A stretch of 41,157 bases of DNA, taken from positions 1-41,157 of the forward strand of contig CAWVIZ010000012.1 in assembly GCA_963929535.1 (NCBI GenBank), in the 5' to 3' direction. The translations under genes were made by a program, and so were the position numbers. The notes under the pieces are model-generated. The model was not told the DNA's origin, searched no databases, and saw only the letters and a program-made list of their open reading frames with translations. Of the stretch, positions 16,263 to 25,309 are shown one piece after another; the stretch's first letter is position 1, and every line of letters begins with the position of its first letter. The stretch is from Pullilachnospira sp963929535. Lineage in GTDB: Bacteria > Bacillota > Clostridia > Lachnospirales > Lachnospiraceae.

Positions 16263-16574
16263 TTATGCCTGCCGGATCATATCCTCCAGTGTTTCCTTGG
16301 GCTGAACGCCTACGGACTGTTTTACCACCTGGCCGTTTTTGAAGATGAGTACGGTAGGAATGCTCATCACATTATACTGACGGGCAAGTTCCGGTTCCTG
16401 ATCTACGTTTACTTTACCCACCTGATATCCGTCGGCTTCCTGTGAAAGCTCATCGATGACAGGTCCCAGCATTCTGCAGGGCATACACCATTCGGCCCAG
16501 AAATCCACCAGAACAGGTACGTCAGACTGTAAAACTTCTTCTTTAAAAGTTGCGGTTGTAAATGCTTTTGCCAT
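16263..16574 (-). CDS. trxA: Thioredoxin with CMPC active site
   Basis: Thioredoxins reduce protein disulfides using electrons from thioredoxin reductase. The 103-residue protein has the full fold, with VLVDFWAEWC at 21-30, the active site C30-M-P-C33, and the cis-proline in SIPTVLIF near 73. The usual active site is CGPC; here Met replaces Gly, which should change redox potential or partner choice. GGGAG precedes ATG 16574. No thioredoxin reductase is adjacent. The gene stands alone between a convergent Crp/Fnr gene and a divergent lipid kinase gene. Confidence 0.93.
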   Translation of the reverse strand: MAKAFTTATFKEEVLQSDVPVLVDFWAEWCMPCRMLGPVIDELSQEADGYQVGKVNVDQEPELARQYNVMSIPTVLIFKNGQVVKQSVGVQPKETLEDMIRQA

Positions 16575-16657
16575 AGTATATTCTCCCTTCTATTTTCATT
16601 GCAGTTGTCTTTGTTTGTTGTTGGGGTTAGAATACCACATTTTTCAAAAAGAATACA

Positions 16658-16670
16658 GTGACCAGGTCAC
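16658..16670. promoter_or_regulatory. Palindrome GTGACCAGGTCAC upstream of trxA, candidate activator site
   Basis: GTGACC-A-GGTCAC is a perfect inverted repeat. On the - strand a TATTCT (16629-16634) makes a reasonable -10 for trxA, with no recognisable -35. With transcript start near 16622 the palindrome is centred at about -42, the class II position for Crp/Fnr activators. The half sites GTGA/TCAC resemble Crp sites, but the spacing is one base shorter than in the E. coli consensus. Confidence 0.4.
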
Positions 16671-16857
16671 ATTTGCCGGGAGAGCCCGAGAACTGAGGGC
16701 GCCGGACTTCCAGAATCGTGTCTGTGTGCATGTTTTGTGGCAGTGAAGCCGGAAGGCTGAACGGTTACTCTTTTTCCGGGAAATTTCCATGAAACATTGT
16801 CGGGAGAATAAAAATGATGTAAAATATAGGGCAGCAAGACAGAAAGGAATCAGGACC

Positions 16858-17781
16858 ATGAGAAAGAAAATGCTTTTTGTATTTAATCCCAGGTCTGGAA
16901 AAGGCCTGATTCGGAACAAACTGCTGGATATCATTGACACCTTTGTAAAGGGCGGCTATGAGGTGATGGTTCATCCGACCCAGGGTCCAAGAGACGGATA
17001 TCAGATGGTGAAAGAGATGGTGCAGGGGATGGACCTGATTGTGTGCAGCGGCGGCGACGGAACACTGGATGAGGTGGTGACCGGGCTGATGGAGGTGAAA
17101 GCCACGGTGCCGTTGGGCTACATTCCGGCGGGAAGCACCAATGATTTTGCCGCAAGCCTGGATATTTCCAGAGATATGGTGGCCGCTGCCCGGGACATTA
17201 TGGAAGGACAGCTTTATTCCTGCGATGTGGGAGCATTTAACGAAGACACGTTTGTATATATTGCGGCCTTTGGACTGTTTACGGATGTATCCTACCAGAC
17301 CAGCCAGCATCTGAAAAATCTTCTGGGGCATCTGGCTTATGTGATGGAGGGGGCAAAGCGGATTTTCGATGTGAAGTCTTACTGGATGCGTGTGGAGACG
17401 AAAGATCGCGTTCTGGAGGGAGAGTATATTTACGGGATGATCACCAATTCCCATTCTGTGGGAGGATTTAAGCATCTTACAGGCACGGATGTGGAGATGG
17501 ATGACGGGTTGTTTGAGGTGACGCTGATCAAGAAGCCCAGGAATCCTCTGGAGCTCAATGAGATCATCGCATCCCTTCTGAATGCGTCCGACAACACGGA
17601 GATGATCGATGCTTTCAAAGCGGACCGGCTGACGATACAGTCCCTGGAAAGTATTGCGTGGACTCTGGATGGGGAGTACGGAGGAGACCATACCCATGTG
17701 GAGATCACCAATAAGAAGCAGGCTCTGGATATCCTGATCAATCCGCAGCAGCCTCAGCCGGAGGGGGCGGTGAAGGAATAA
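16858..17781 (+). CDS. Diacylglycerol/lipid kinase family protein (DagK/YegS-like)
   Basis: This family phosphorylates diacylglycerol or related lipids and so returns head-group waste to phosphatidic acid. The 307-residue protein starts MRKKMLFVFNPRSGKGL, has SGGDGTLDEV (the GGDGT ATP-binding motif) near 64-70 and IPAGSTNDFA near 92, and is followed by the usual beta-sandwich domain. I chose ATG 16858 because NPxSG must sit near the N-terminus and AAAGGA lies upstream; an open extension to 16789 runs through the promoter region. It is a single gene ahead of fba, which has its own promoter. The lipid substrate cannot be read. Confidence 0.9.
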   Translation: MRKKMLFVFNPRSGKGLIRNKLLDIIDTFVKGGYEVMVHPTQGPRDGYQMVKEMVQGMDLIVCSGGDGTLDEVVTGLMEVKATVPLGYIPAGSTNDFAASLDISRDMVAAARDIMEGQLYSCDVGAFNEDTFVYIAAFGLFTDVSYQTSQHLKNLLGHLAYVMEGAKRIFDVKSYWMRVETKDRVLEGEYIYGMITNSHSVGGFKHLTGTDVEMDDGLFEVTLIKKPRNPLELNEIIASLLNASDNTEMIDAFKADRLTIQSLESIAWTLDGEYGGDHTHVEITNKKQALDILINPQQPQPEGAVKE

Positions 17782-17799
17782 ACAAAATTTTTGCGGCTA

Positions 17800-17828
17800 T
17801 TGAATTTGCCATTGTCTTGGGGTATAAT
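17800..17828 (+). promoter_or_regulatory. Promoter of fba
   Basis: TTGAAT at 17800-17805 and TATAAT at 17823-17828 with a 17-base spacer, 40 bases before the fba start codon. Confidence 0.75.
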
Positions 17829-17867
17829 AAATAGGAAATTGAAAACGTGAACGTAGGAGGTTCGAGT

Positions 17868-18731
17868 ATGTTAGTATCAGCGACAGAAATGTTAAAAAAA
17901 GCAAAAGCCGGCCATTATGCAGTAGGCCAGTTTAACATCAACAACCTGGAGTGGACCAAGGCCATCCTGCTGACCGCGCAGGAGTGCAACTCTCCGGTGA
18001 TCCTGGGAGTTTCCGAGGGCGCAGGAAAGTATATGACAGGATATAAAACTGTTGTGGGAATGGTGAACGGTATGCTGGAAGAGCTGAACATTACGGTTCC
18101 GGTTGCGCTTCATCTGGATCACGGCAGCTATGAAGGATGTCTGAAGTGTGTGGAGGCAGGCTTCTCCTCCATCATGTTTGATGGTTCCCATTATCCCATC
18201 GAGGAAAACGTGGCCAAGACCAAAGAGCTGGTGAAGATCTGCGCAGAGCATGGAATGTCTCTGGAGGCAGAGGTTGGATCCATCGGCGGCGAGGAAGACG
18301 GCGTTGTGGGAATGGGTGAGTGCGCAGATCCCAAAGAGTGCAAGATGATCGCTGATCTGGGTATCGACTTCCTGGCAGCCGGAATCGGCAATATCCATGG
18401 CAAATATCCGGAAAACTGGCAGGGACTGAGCTTCGAGACTCTGGATGCCATCCAGCAGCTGACCGGAGATATGCCTCTGGTTCTGCACGGCGGTACCGGA
18501 ATCCCGGCAGACATGATCAAAAAGGCCATCGACCTGGGTGTATCCAAGATCAATGTGAATACTGAGTGCCAGCTGGCATTTGCGGCGGCTACCCGGGAAT
18601 ATATCGAGGCTGGTAAGGATCAGCAGGGCAAAGGCTATGACCCGAGAAAACTGCTGGCTCCCGGATTTGAGGCCATCAAGGCAACCGTAAAAGAAAAAAT
18701 GGAATTGTTCGGTTCTGTTGGACAGGCTTAA
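17868..18731 (+). CDS. fba: Class II fructose-1,6-bisphosphate aldolase
   Basis: This zinc enzyme splits fructose-1,6-bisphosphate in glycolysis and reverses the reaction in gluconeogenesis. The 287-residue protein begins MLVSATEMLKKAKAGHYAVG. Visible motifs are QFNINNLEW, VALHLDHGSYE with the catalytic Asp and a zinc His, GSIGGEEDGV, AAGIGNIHGKYP (zinc His) and LHGGTGIP (zinc His and phosphate loop), then SKINVNTE. Length and motifs place it in the short class IIB group together with tagatose-bisphosphate aldolases. GTAGGAGG precedes ATG 17868. It is monocistronic, with its own promoter and terminator. Confidence 0.95.
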   Translation: MLVSATEMLKKAKAGHYAVGQFNINNLEWTKAILLTAQECNSPVILGVSEGAGKYMTGYKTVVGMVNGMLEELNITVPVALHLDHGSYEGCLKCVEAGFSSIMFDGSHYPIEENVAKTKELVKICAEHGMSLEAEVGSIGGEEDGVVGMGECADPKECKMIADLGIDFLAAGIGNIHGKYPENWQGLSFETLDAIQQLTGDMPLVLHGGTGIPADMIKKAIDLGVSKINVNTECQLAFAAATREYIEAGKDQQGKGYDPRKLLAPGFEAIKATVKEKMELFGSVGQA

Positions 18732-18747
18732 GGATAGCGCGTGTCAG

Positions 18748-18785
18748 GGCAGTCCACCTCGTAGTTGATGTGGACTGCCTTTTCT
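18748..18785 (+). terminator. Terminator after fba
   Basis: GGCAGTCCAC (18748-18757) pairs with GTGGACTGCC (18770-18779), followed by TTTTCTTT. Confidence 0.85.
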
Positions 18786-18905
18786 TTCTGCTAAGGATTC
18801 AGATCTGTACAGACGGATCCTCCGCTTTTGCCAGAACAAAACCGGTACAACGCCGCCCAAGATGTACATACGCCCGGGGCTACGAACAGAGAAAGGATTG
18901 GAAGA

Positions 18906-21020
18906 ATGAGCGAATATATCAATGTAGCTGAGATATTTGGAGAGAATGTATTTAACGATGCCGTGATGCAGGCACGTTTGCCCAAGAAGGTATACAAGGA
19001 ATTGAAGCAGACGATAGAGGAAGGAAAAGAACTGACTCTGGAGATTGCGGATGTGGTGGCTCATGAGATGAAGGAATGGGCCATTGAAAAAGGCGCTACC
19101 CATTATACCCATTGGTTCCAGCCGCTTACCGGTGTGACGGCAGAGAAGCATGATTCCTTTATTACAGCACCCAAGCCGGATGGAAAGGTGCTGATGAGCT
19201 TTTCCGGAAAAGAACTGATCAAGGGCGAGCCGGACGCCTCATCCTTTCCGTCCGGAGGGCTGAGAGCCACCTTTGAGGCCAGAGGGTATACGGCCTGGGA
19301 CTGCACCTCTCCCGCGTTCGTGCGAAAGGATGCGGCAGGAGCCACACTTTGTATTCCCACGGCCTTTTGTTCCTATACCGGTGAGGCACTGGATCAGAAG
19401 ACCCCTCTGCTGCGTTCCATGCAGGCCATCAACAAAGAGGCGCTCCGTCTGATCCGCCTGTTCGGAAATACCACTTCCAAAAGAGTCACGCCTTCTGTGG
19501 GAGCGGAGCAGGAGTACTTCCTGGTAGATGGCGAGAAATTCCTTCAGCGGAAGGATCTGATCTATGCCGGAAGGACCCTGTTCGGTGCCATGCCCCCCAA
19601 AGGACAGGAGCTGGACGATCACTATTTTGGCGCGATCCGTCAGAAAGTGGCCGCTTATATGAAGGATGTCAATGAGGAGCTGTGGCGGATGGGAGTGTCC
19701 TCCAAGACTCAGCACAATGAGGTGGCTCCGGCCCAGCATGAGCTGGCACCGATCTATGCGCCGGCCAATATTGCGGTGGATCATAATCAGATCGTTATGC
19801 AGACATTAAAACGTATTGCAAAAAAACACGGTATGCGCTGTCTGCTCCATGAGAAGCCTTTTGCCGGTGTGAACGGTTCCGGAAAGCATGATAACTGGTC
19901 TCTGGTGACGGATGATGGGATCAATCTTCTGGATCCGGGGAAGACTCCTCATGAGAATGTACAGTTTCTTCTGGTGCTCAGCTGCATCATCAAGGCGGTG
20001 GACCGCCATGCGGCGCTTTTAAGGGAATCCGCTTCCGATGTGGGCAATGACCAGCGGCTGGGGGCCAACGAGGCTCCGCCGGCGATTATTTCCATCTATC
20101 TGGGTGAGCAGCTGGAGGACGTGGTGAACCAGCTGGTGAATACAGGAATGGCAGACCATAGTCTGAAGGGCGGAAAGCTGATGACAGGAGTCAAGACCCT
20201 GCCGGATCTTGCCAAAGATGCCACAGACAGAAACAGAACCTCCCCCTTTGCCTTTACCGGAAACAAATTTGAGTTCCGGATGGTGGGCTCCAGGGATTCA
20301 GTGGCATCTCCCAATGTGGTGCTGAACACTATTGTGGCGGAAGCCTTCCAGGAAGCCAGCGATGTGCTGGAAAAAGCGGAGAATTTCGACCTGGCTGTCC
20401 ACGATCTGATCAAGATGAACTGCGCTGAGCATCAGAGGATCATCTTCAACGGAAACGGATACTCTGAGGAATGGGTGAAGGAGGCTGAAAGAAGAGGGCT
20501 TCCCAATATCCGGTCCATGGTAGACGCTATTCCGGCGCTGGTGACAGAGCAGTCTGTTCAGCTTTTTGAAAAATTTAAGGTGTTTACCCGTGCGGAGCTG
20601 GAATCCCGGGTTGAGGTAAAGTATGAGACATACTCCAAAGCCATCAATATTGAGGCCAGAGCGATGATCGACATTGCCAGCAAACAGATCATTCCTGCGG
20701 TGGTGAAGTATGCCAAGTCTCTGGCAGATGCCATCAATTCCATCCGGGCAGCCTGTGATGTGGATGTGAGCGTGCAGACCGGCCTGCTGAAGGAGACCTC
20801 CCAGCTTCTGACGGAGACCAAGAATGCGCTGGAGGCGCTGAAGGTGAAGACAGATGTGGCAGGTGATATGGAGGAAGGGGAAGAAAAGGCCCAGTATTAT
20901 TATCGCCAGGTATGCCCTGCCATGGAAGCTCTCCGGGCACCGGTGGATAAACTGGAGATGATCGTGGACAAGGAAATGTGGCCTATGCCCTCCTACGGAG
21001 ATCTGCTGTTTGAAATCTGA
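18906..21020 (+). CDS. glnN: Glutamine synthetase type III
   Basis: GSIII condenses glutamate and ammonia, as the large dodecameric form found in Bacteroidetes, cyanobacteria and many Clostridia. The 704-residue length is characteristic (types I and II are about 350-470). Recognisable parts are the N-terminal VNVF-type segment (here ENVFND), FSGKELIKGEPDASSFPSGG near 105, SVGAEQEYFLVD near 200 with metal-binding glutamates, EVAPAQHELAPIYA near 275, NGSGKHDNWS near 345, and the FRMVGS region near 458. ATG 18906 has GAAAGGA at good spacing; an open extension to 18828 is not used. No nitrogen regulator or ammonium transporter gene is adjacent. Confidence 0.95.
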   Translation: MSEYINVAEIFGENVFNDAVMQARLPKKVYKELKQTIEEGKELTLEIADVVAHEMKEWAIEKGATHYTHWFQPLTGVTAEKHDSFITAPKPDGKVLMSFSGKELIKGEPDASSFPSGGLRATFEARGYTAWDCTSPAFVRKDAAGATLCIPTAFCSYTGEALDQKTPLLRSMQAINKEALRLIRLFGNTTSKRVTPSVGAEQEYFLVDGEKFLQRKDLIYAGRTLFGAMPPKGQELDDHYFGAIRQKVAAYMKDVNEELWRMGVSSKTQHNEVAPAQHELAPIYAPANIAVDHNQIVMQTLKRIAKKHGMRCLLHEKPFAGVNGSGKHDNWSLVTDDGINLLDPGKTPHENVQFLLVLSCIIKAVDRHAALLRESASDVGNDQRLGANEAPPAIISIYLGEQLEDVVNQLVNTGMADHSLKGGKLMTGVKTLPDLAKDATDRNRTSPFAFTGNKFEFRMVGSRDSVASPNVVLNTIVAEAFQEASDVLEKAENFDLAVHDLIKMNCAEHQRIIFNGNGYSEEWVKEAERRGLPNIRSMVDAIPALVTEQSVQLFEKFKVFTRAELESRVEVKYETYSKAINIEARAMIDIASKQIIPAVVKYAKSLADAINSIRAACDVDVSVQTGLLKETSQLLTETKNALEALKVKTDVAGDMEEGEEKAQYYYRQVCPAMEALRAPVDKLEMIVDKEMWPMPSYGDLLFEI

Positions 21021-21070
21021 GAGACTGGCGGGCAGGGGACTTCTGCAAACCTGTGAAAAAGAGGCTGAAA

Positions 21071-21110
21071 AAGAAAGGTGCCGGACTCGGAGGGGAGCGG
21101 CACCTTTCTT
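21071..21110 (+). terminator. Terminator after glutamine synthetase
   Basis: AAGAAAGGTGCCG (21071-21083) pairs with CGGCACCTTTCTT (21098-21110), 13 bp perfect. Ends on a short T-rich stretch. Confidence 0.75.
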
Positions 21111-21533
21111 GATCAGACTCCATCGTTGGCCGCAGAAGTCAAAGACTCTGCGGCAGACACCGGGGCATCAAACTTGCAGCGCTGGAGAGCTGCAGGGGAT
21201 CTGGGCCTGGCCGACCGCATGCCGCTGGCACAGTTCCTGGCGGCAGATCCCGGCCCGGCTTGCTGCCTGCGGAATAAAAAAAATGCTGCCCGTTTGCAGG
21301 CTGCAGTAAAAGGTGCTTAAAAAGGAGGGTGGCAGGAGGTTTTCTCTCCTGCCACTATTATGAAAAAGTTTATCAAAAAGTAATTAGCTAACGGCTTTAT
21401 TCTTTTGATGATATTATTATATCTGGGAGAAATGAAGAAAACGTGTTGACAAAGTAAATGTATTTTGAAGGATAAATGAACAAATTGTGAATACAATAAG
21501 ATGGTTCAGAGACAGGAAAAGAAAGGAAAACTT
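21111..21533 (+). other. Gap between glutamine synthetase and moxR
   Basis: 21111-21320 is GC-rich and open in two frames, but without a ribosome binding site or any familiar sequence, so I call no gene. A 10-bp hairpin GTGGCAGGAG/CTCCTGCCAC lies at 21329-21355 without a T-run. An AT-rich stretch follows, with TTGACA at 21446-21451; the best -10 is only AGGATA or GATAAA 17-19 bases on. I take this as the likely moxR promoter at low confidence. Confidence 0.45.
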
Positions 21534-22454
21534 ATGGTAAAAGAACTGGGATTTTTGGAAGAACAGGGAATCCATCCGGGACTGCTGCGGGACGTGGAAA
21601 AATTTCGGGACAGTTATCCGGTGGCGCCGGAAGCGGCTCACAGGGTGGTGAAGCCGCTGATGCCTTTTTATGGAAAGGAGATTCTGGAGATGGGGATCGC
21701 AGCCATGCTGCGGGGAGAAAATCTGCTGCTTGCGGGTTCCAAGGCCACAGGGAAAAATGTGCTGGCAGAGAACCTGGCCTATATTTTCGGCAGACCCTCC
21801 TATAATATTTCCTTTCATGTGAATATCGGCAGCGCGGAGCTGATCGGTACGGATACCTTTGTGGACAATCAGGTGCAGCTTCGCAGAGGAAGTATTTACC
21901 AGTGCGCTCAGTACGGCGGTTTTGGGATCCTGGACGAGATCAATATGGCCAAGAATGACGCGGTATCGGTACTGCACGCCACTCTGGACTACCGGAGGAG
22001 CATAGATGTTCCCGGTTACGACAAGATCGATCTGCACCCGGCAGCCCGCTTTATCGGAACTATGAATTACGGCTACGCAGGCACCAAGGAACTGAACGAA
22101 GCGCTGGTATCCAGATTTCTGGTGATCGATATGCCGGATCAGAATGAGGAGACGCTGACCCAGATTTTCCGTACTACCTTTCCCAACGGGAAGAAGGAGG
22201 CTATGGAGCAGTTTATCGGTCTGTTTCTGGATCTGCAGGTGAAAGCGGAGAATGGAGAGATATCCACCAAGGCACTGGATCTGCGGGGACTGCTGGCGGC
22301 TCTTGGAACAGTGGAGCAGGGGCTTTCCCCGGCCTGCGCCATCCGGATGGGTGTGATCAACAAATGTTTCGATGCCTTTGAAAAGGAGATCGTGGAGGAT
22401 GTGGTGATGACCAGGATCCCGGAGGACTGGACCAGGGAGCAGGTATTTGAGTGA
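21534..22454 (+). CDS. MoxR-family AAA+ ATPase
   Basis: MoxR ATPases act as chaperone-like motors that work with a von Willebrand A partner to insert metals or remodel enzymes. The 306-residue protein has Walker A GSKATGKN near 71-78, Walker B GILDEINMAK near 132-141, sensor 1 FIGTMNYGYAGTKELN near 172, and an Arg-containing SRFLVIDMP segment. Walker A is the GxxATGKN variant. I chose ATG 21534 (GAAAGGA upstream) over 21501. Its stop overlaps the GTG start of the VWA gene by four bases (GTGA), so the pair is translationally coupled. The client is unknown. Confidence 0.88.
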   Translation: MVKELGFLEEQGIHPGLLRDVEKFRDSYPVAPEAAHRVVKPLMPFYGKEILEMGIAAMLRGENLLLAGSKATGKNVLAENLAYIFGRPSYNISFHVNIGSAELIGTDTFVDNQVQLRRGSIYQCAQYGGFGILDEINMAKNDAVSVLHATLDYRRSIDVPGYDKIDLHPAARFIGTMNYGYAGTKELNEALVSRFLVIDMPDQNEETLTQIFRTTFPNGKKEAMEQFIGLFLDLQVKAENGEISTKALDLRGLLAALGTVEQGLSPACAIRMGVINKCFDAFEKEIVEDVVMTRIPEDWTREQVFE

Positions 22455-24241
22455 GGAACGAACGCCGGGGAAAGAAGGTGAGAGATGTGGAAGAACGCCG
22501 GATGGAGATCGCCAACCGTATCAGAAATCTGATCTGGACGGTCTGCGGAGATTACACTCTGGAGGCCAAACCGGATGTGGAGGGATTTTTAAAATCCAAG
22601 TATATCGCCCTGTACGATGGGATCAAGCAGGGAGCCTTTGCGAAATATTTTGATAAGGAAGAGCTGAGCATGTATCTGGTGAAAAAGGTTTTCCTCCAGG
22701 CCCAGGAGGGACCTTTGATGGAGATCGCCCAGCTTGCCATGGAAGAGGCTGTAGGGAGCCGGATCTCCCAGGAGAGAAAGGGCGTGGACGGGATCCGCAG
22801 GAAGGCGTATGAACAGCTCCTGGATCAGGACTTTGAAGGGCTTGTGAAAAATGATCTGGGAAGGCTTCGGATAGCCATGATGCGGGAGTCGCTTACCGGG
22901 GATCCGGCGGCGCCCCAAAAACTGCGGGCCAGGATGGAAAGCCTGAAGGAGCTGCGCCATGCCGGGGATACCATGGATGTGATACGAAAGATCGATGCCT
23001 GTTATAATGCATGGGCAGACCCTTATTTTGAGAGGCGGGCAGGCGGACTGGAACGGGTGCTGGCAGTGACAATGGAGGAACTGACAGAGTATGACTGGAA
23101 GGATTTTCTTACGGAGGAGATGTACGAAGATAACTTCGAGGCATATCTGGAGAAGGTGAGCCGCCAGATGACCGAGACCGCCATGCCGGGCGGGGAAAAT
23201 CCTGACAGGGAAAATCCGGTGCGTCGGGTGGTGAAAGTCAGTGAGGAGGATCTGAAAAAGGTCTATACTTATATAGAACTGAATTTTGGAAAAACATATC
23301 TGAATCCTCTGGAGGAAAAGCGGCTGAATTACCAGCTCTGTAAAGGGATCCACGGGGACTGCGGCCTGTATTTTACTGATGGGATCCTGGCAAATCCCGT
23401 GCGGCGGAATTATCAGCTGGAATATGCCAGAAAGCAGAGGGACAAAAATAAATATGCCTACTATGATAACCACAGGATCGTCAAGCGCAATATCAGTATC
23501 CTCACCGAAATCCTGAAAAAATCTCTGGTCTTAAGAGACGAGACCCAGGAGGTGATCGCGGACAGGGGAAGGCTGAGACCGGAGAGGCTGTGGCGTGTGG
23601 GACGGAGCAGGGAAGCACGGCTGTTTTCCAGAACAGTGGGGCAGGACAACCGGGAATTTGTGGTGGATGTGCTGATCGACGCCAGCGGATCCCAGAGATG
23701 CCGGCAGGAGAAGGTGGCTCTGCAGGCTTATATCATTATGGAAGCTCTCAGCAATGTGGAAATTCCCCACCGGGTGATGAGTTTCTGTACTTTCTGGGAT
23801 CATACGATCCTGCAGCGGTTCCGGGAGTATGATGAGGACCGGTCGGCCAATGAGCGGATCTTTTCATTTACCACTTCATCCAACAACCGTGACGGACTGG
23901 CGATAAAAGCCGCCGCCCAGGGACTGCTGGCCAGGGAGGAGGAACGGAAGATCATGATCATCTTAAGCGACGGACGTCCCTATGATGTGATCATGAACCG
24001 GCCGAATGCCAGAAATCCTCAGCCGTATTATGGGGAATATGCCCTCCGGGATACCGGAACGGAGGTGCGCCGCCTGAGAAATCTGGGTGTTTCTGTTTTG
24101 GGAGTTTTTGTGGGAGAGGAGCAGGATCTGGAGGCGGAAAAGAAGATATTCGGAAAGGACTTTGCATACATCCGGGATATATCCAATTTTTCCGGACTTG
24201 TGGGAAGTTATCTGACGAAGCAGCTGGAGGAAAACTGCTGA
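22451..24241 (+). CDS. VWA-domain protein, partner of the MoxR ATPase (CobT/NorD-like)
   Basis: The 596-residue protein has a long alpha-helical N-terminal part (about 1-390) and a C-terminal von Willebrand A domain with a complete MIDAS: DASGS near 412 (DxSxS), a Thr in the FTTSSNNRDG region and ILSDGRP near 505. The order resembles NorD/CobT-type proteins that pair with MoxR ATPases in metal insertion. The GTG start at 22451 overlaps the moxR stop; in-frame starts near 22478 or 22502 are possible and would shorten the N-terminus by 9-17 residues. No third enzyme gene is present in this operon, so the target must be encoded elsewhere. Confidence 0.85.
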   Translation: MRNERRGKKVRDVEERRMEIANRIRNLIWTVCGDYTLEAKPDVEGFLKSKYIALYDGIKQGAFAKYFDKEELSMYLVKKVFLQAQEGPLMEIAQLAMEEAVGSRISQERKGVDGIRRKAYEQLLDQDFEGLVKNDLGRLRIAMMRESLTGDPAAPQKLRARMESLKELRHAGDTMDVIRKIDACYNAWADPYFERRAGGLERVLAVTMEELTEYDWKDFLTEEMYEDNFEAYLEKVSRQMTETAMPGGENPDRENPVRRVVKVSEEDLKKVYTYIELNFGKTYLNPLEEKRLNYQLCKGIHGDCGLYFTDGILANPVRRNYQLEYARKQRDKNKYAYYDNHRIVKRNISILTEILKKSLVLRDETQEVIADRGRLRPERLWRVGRSREARLFSRTVGQDNREFVVDVLIDASGSQRCRQEKVALQAYIIMEALSNVEIPHRVMSFCTFWDHTILQRFREYDEDRSANERIFSFTTSSNNRDGLAIKAAAQGLLAREEERKIMIILSDGRPYDVIMNRPNARNPQPYYGEYALRDTGTEVRRLRNLGVSVLGVFVGEEQDLEAEKKIFGKDFAYIRDISNFSGLVGSYLTKQLEENC

Positions 24242-24291
24242 TAAAGATGGATAAGCCGTCACAGATGGCTTTATTGCGGTGCCGTGCTGGC

Positions 24292-24320
24292 TTGAAGGAC
24301 GTAGAAAGCTTTGTTATACT
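24292..24320 (+). promoter_or_regulatory. Promoter of the YitT-family gene
   Basis: TTGAAG at 24292-24297 and TATACT at 24315-24320 are 17 bases apart, about 50 bases ahead of ATG 24373. Confidence 0.6.
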
Positions 24321-24372
24321 GAAAAAAAGGCTCGTTGCCTGCAGGAATAAAACGTTGTGGAGGTGGGAAACA

Positions 24373-25254
24373 ATGGTAGCTGTATTTAAGAAAAAATCAA
24401 TGCTGACGGATTTTATCCTGATCTTTATCGGTACGGCGCTGATGTCGATCGCGCTTAATTCAGCCTTTGACACCAACGGGCTGGTGGACGGCGGTTTCAG
24501 CGGAATTGCCATCATCGTCAAATCGCTGACCGAAGGGCTGGTGGATGGAGGCATCCCTCTGTGGCTGACGAATATAGTTCTGAATATTCCCATGTTTTTT
24601 CTGGGGATCAAGATCATGGGAATCCGTTTTCTGGCCAGAACGATCTGGGGAACTTTTGCGCTTTCCTTCTGGCTGTATGTGATTCCGGTGATTCCGCTGG
24701 TGGAAGGGGATATGGTGCTGGCGGTGATCTTCGGAGGCGTGCTGCAGGGAACGGGGATCGGCCTGGTATTTCTGGGAAAGGGTACCACCGGAGGAACGGA
24801 TATGGTGGCTACTCTGATTCAGCATTATGTAAAGCATCTGTCCATTGCCCGGATCATGCAGGTGATCGATGCGTGCATCGTTGTGGCCGGAGCTTTCGTA
24901 TTCGGCGCGGTAAACGCCATGTATGCTGTTGTAGCGATCTTTATTGTGGGCAAGGTGACAGACGGTCTGATGGAAGGTCTGAATTATGCCAAGGTTGCCT
25001 ATATCATCACAGACAAATATCAGGAGGTGTCCCAGCGGCTGATGAAAGATCTAGACCGGGGGGTTACGGGGATCCACGCCAGAGGAATGTATGGAAATAC
25101 GGACCGGGTAATGCTGTTCTGTGTGGTGGGCAAGAAGCAGATCGTGGAACTGAAGGAGACTGTGGCGCTCATCGATCCCAATGCTTTCGTCATCGTCAGC
25201 GATGCCAGAGAGGTTCTGGGGGAAGGATTTATCGAGGATTTCAGAGTTTCCTGA
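24373..25254 (+). CDS. YitT-family membrane protein (DUF161 plus DUF2179)
   Basis: The 293-residue protein has five or six membrane helices in the first 190 residues, with the family's GGFSGIAIIVK near 42, GGVLQGTGIGLVFLGKGTTGG near 125 and DMVATLI. A soluble C-terminal DUF2179 domain follows (about 215-290, with RGVTGIHARGMYGNTDR and DPNAFVIVSDAREVLGEGF). That domain is thought to bind small ligands or regulate. The transported substrate is not established for the family. GGAGGTGGG precedes ATG 24373; the open frame upstream to 24247 covers the promoter and is not coding. It ends at a strong terminator. Confidence 0.9.
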   Translation: MVAVFKKKSMLTDFILIFIGTALMSIALNSAFDTNGLVDGGFSGIAIIVKSLTEGLVDGGIPLWLTNIVLNIPMFFLGIKIMGIRFLARTIWGTFALSFWLYVIPVIPLVEGDMVLAVIFGGVLQGTGIGLVFLGKGTTGGTDMVATLIQHYVKHLSIARIMQVIDACIVVAGAFVFGAVNAMYAVVAIFIVGKVTDGLMEGLNYAKVAYIITDKYQEVSQRLMKDLDRGVTGIHARGMYGNTDRVMLFCVVGKKQIVELKETVALIDPNAFVIVSDAREVLGEGFIEDFRVS

Positions 25255-25309
25255 GAGAAAAAAAGAAAATGTCGTCTGCGGGAAAAACTGCAGACGACGG
25301 CAAAATATT

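Noticed and set aside
21078..21320. 80-codon + strand frame between glutamine synthetase and moxR
   Set aside because: Starts inside the terminator stem, has no ribosome binding site and no familiar sequence.
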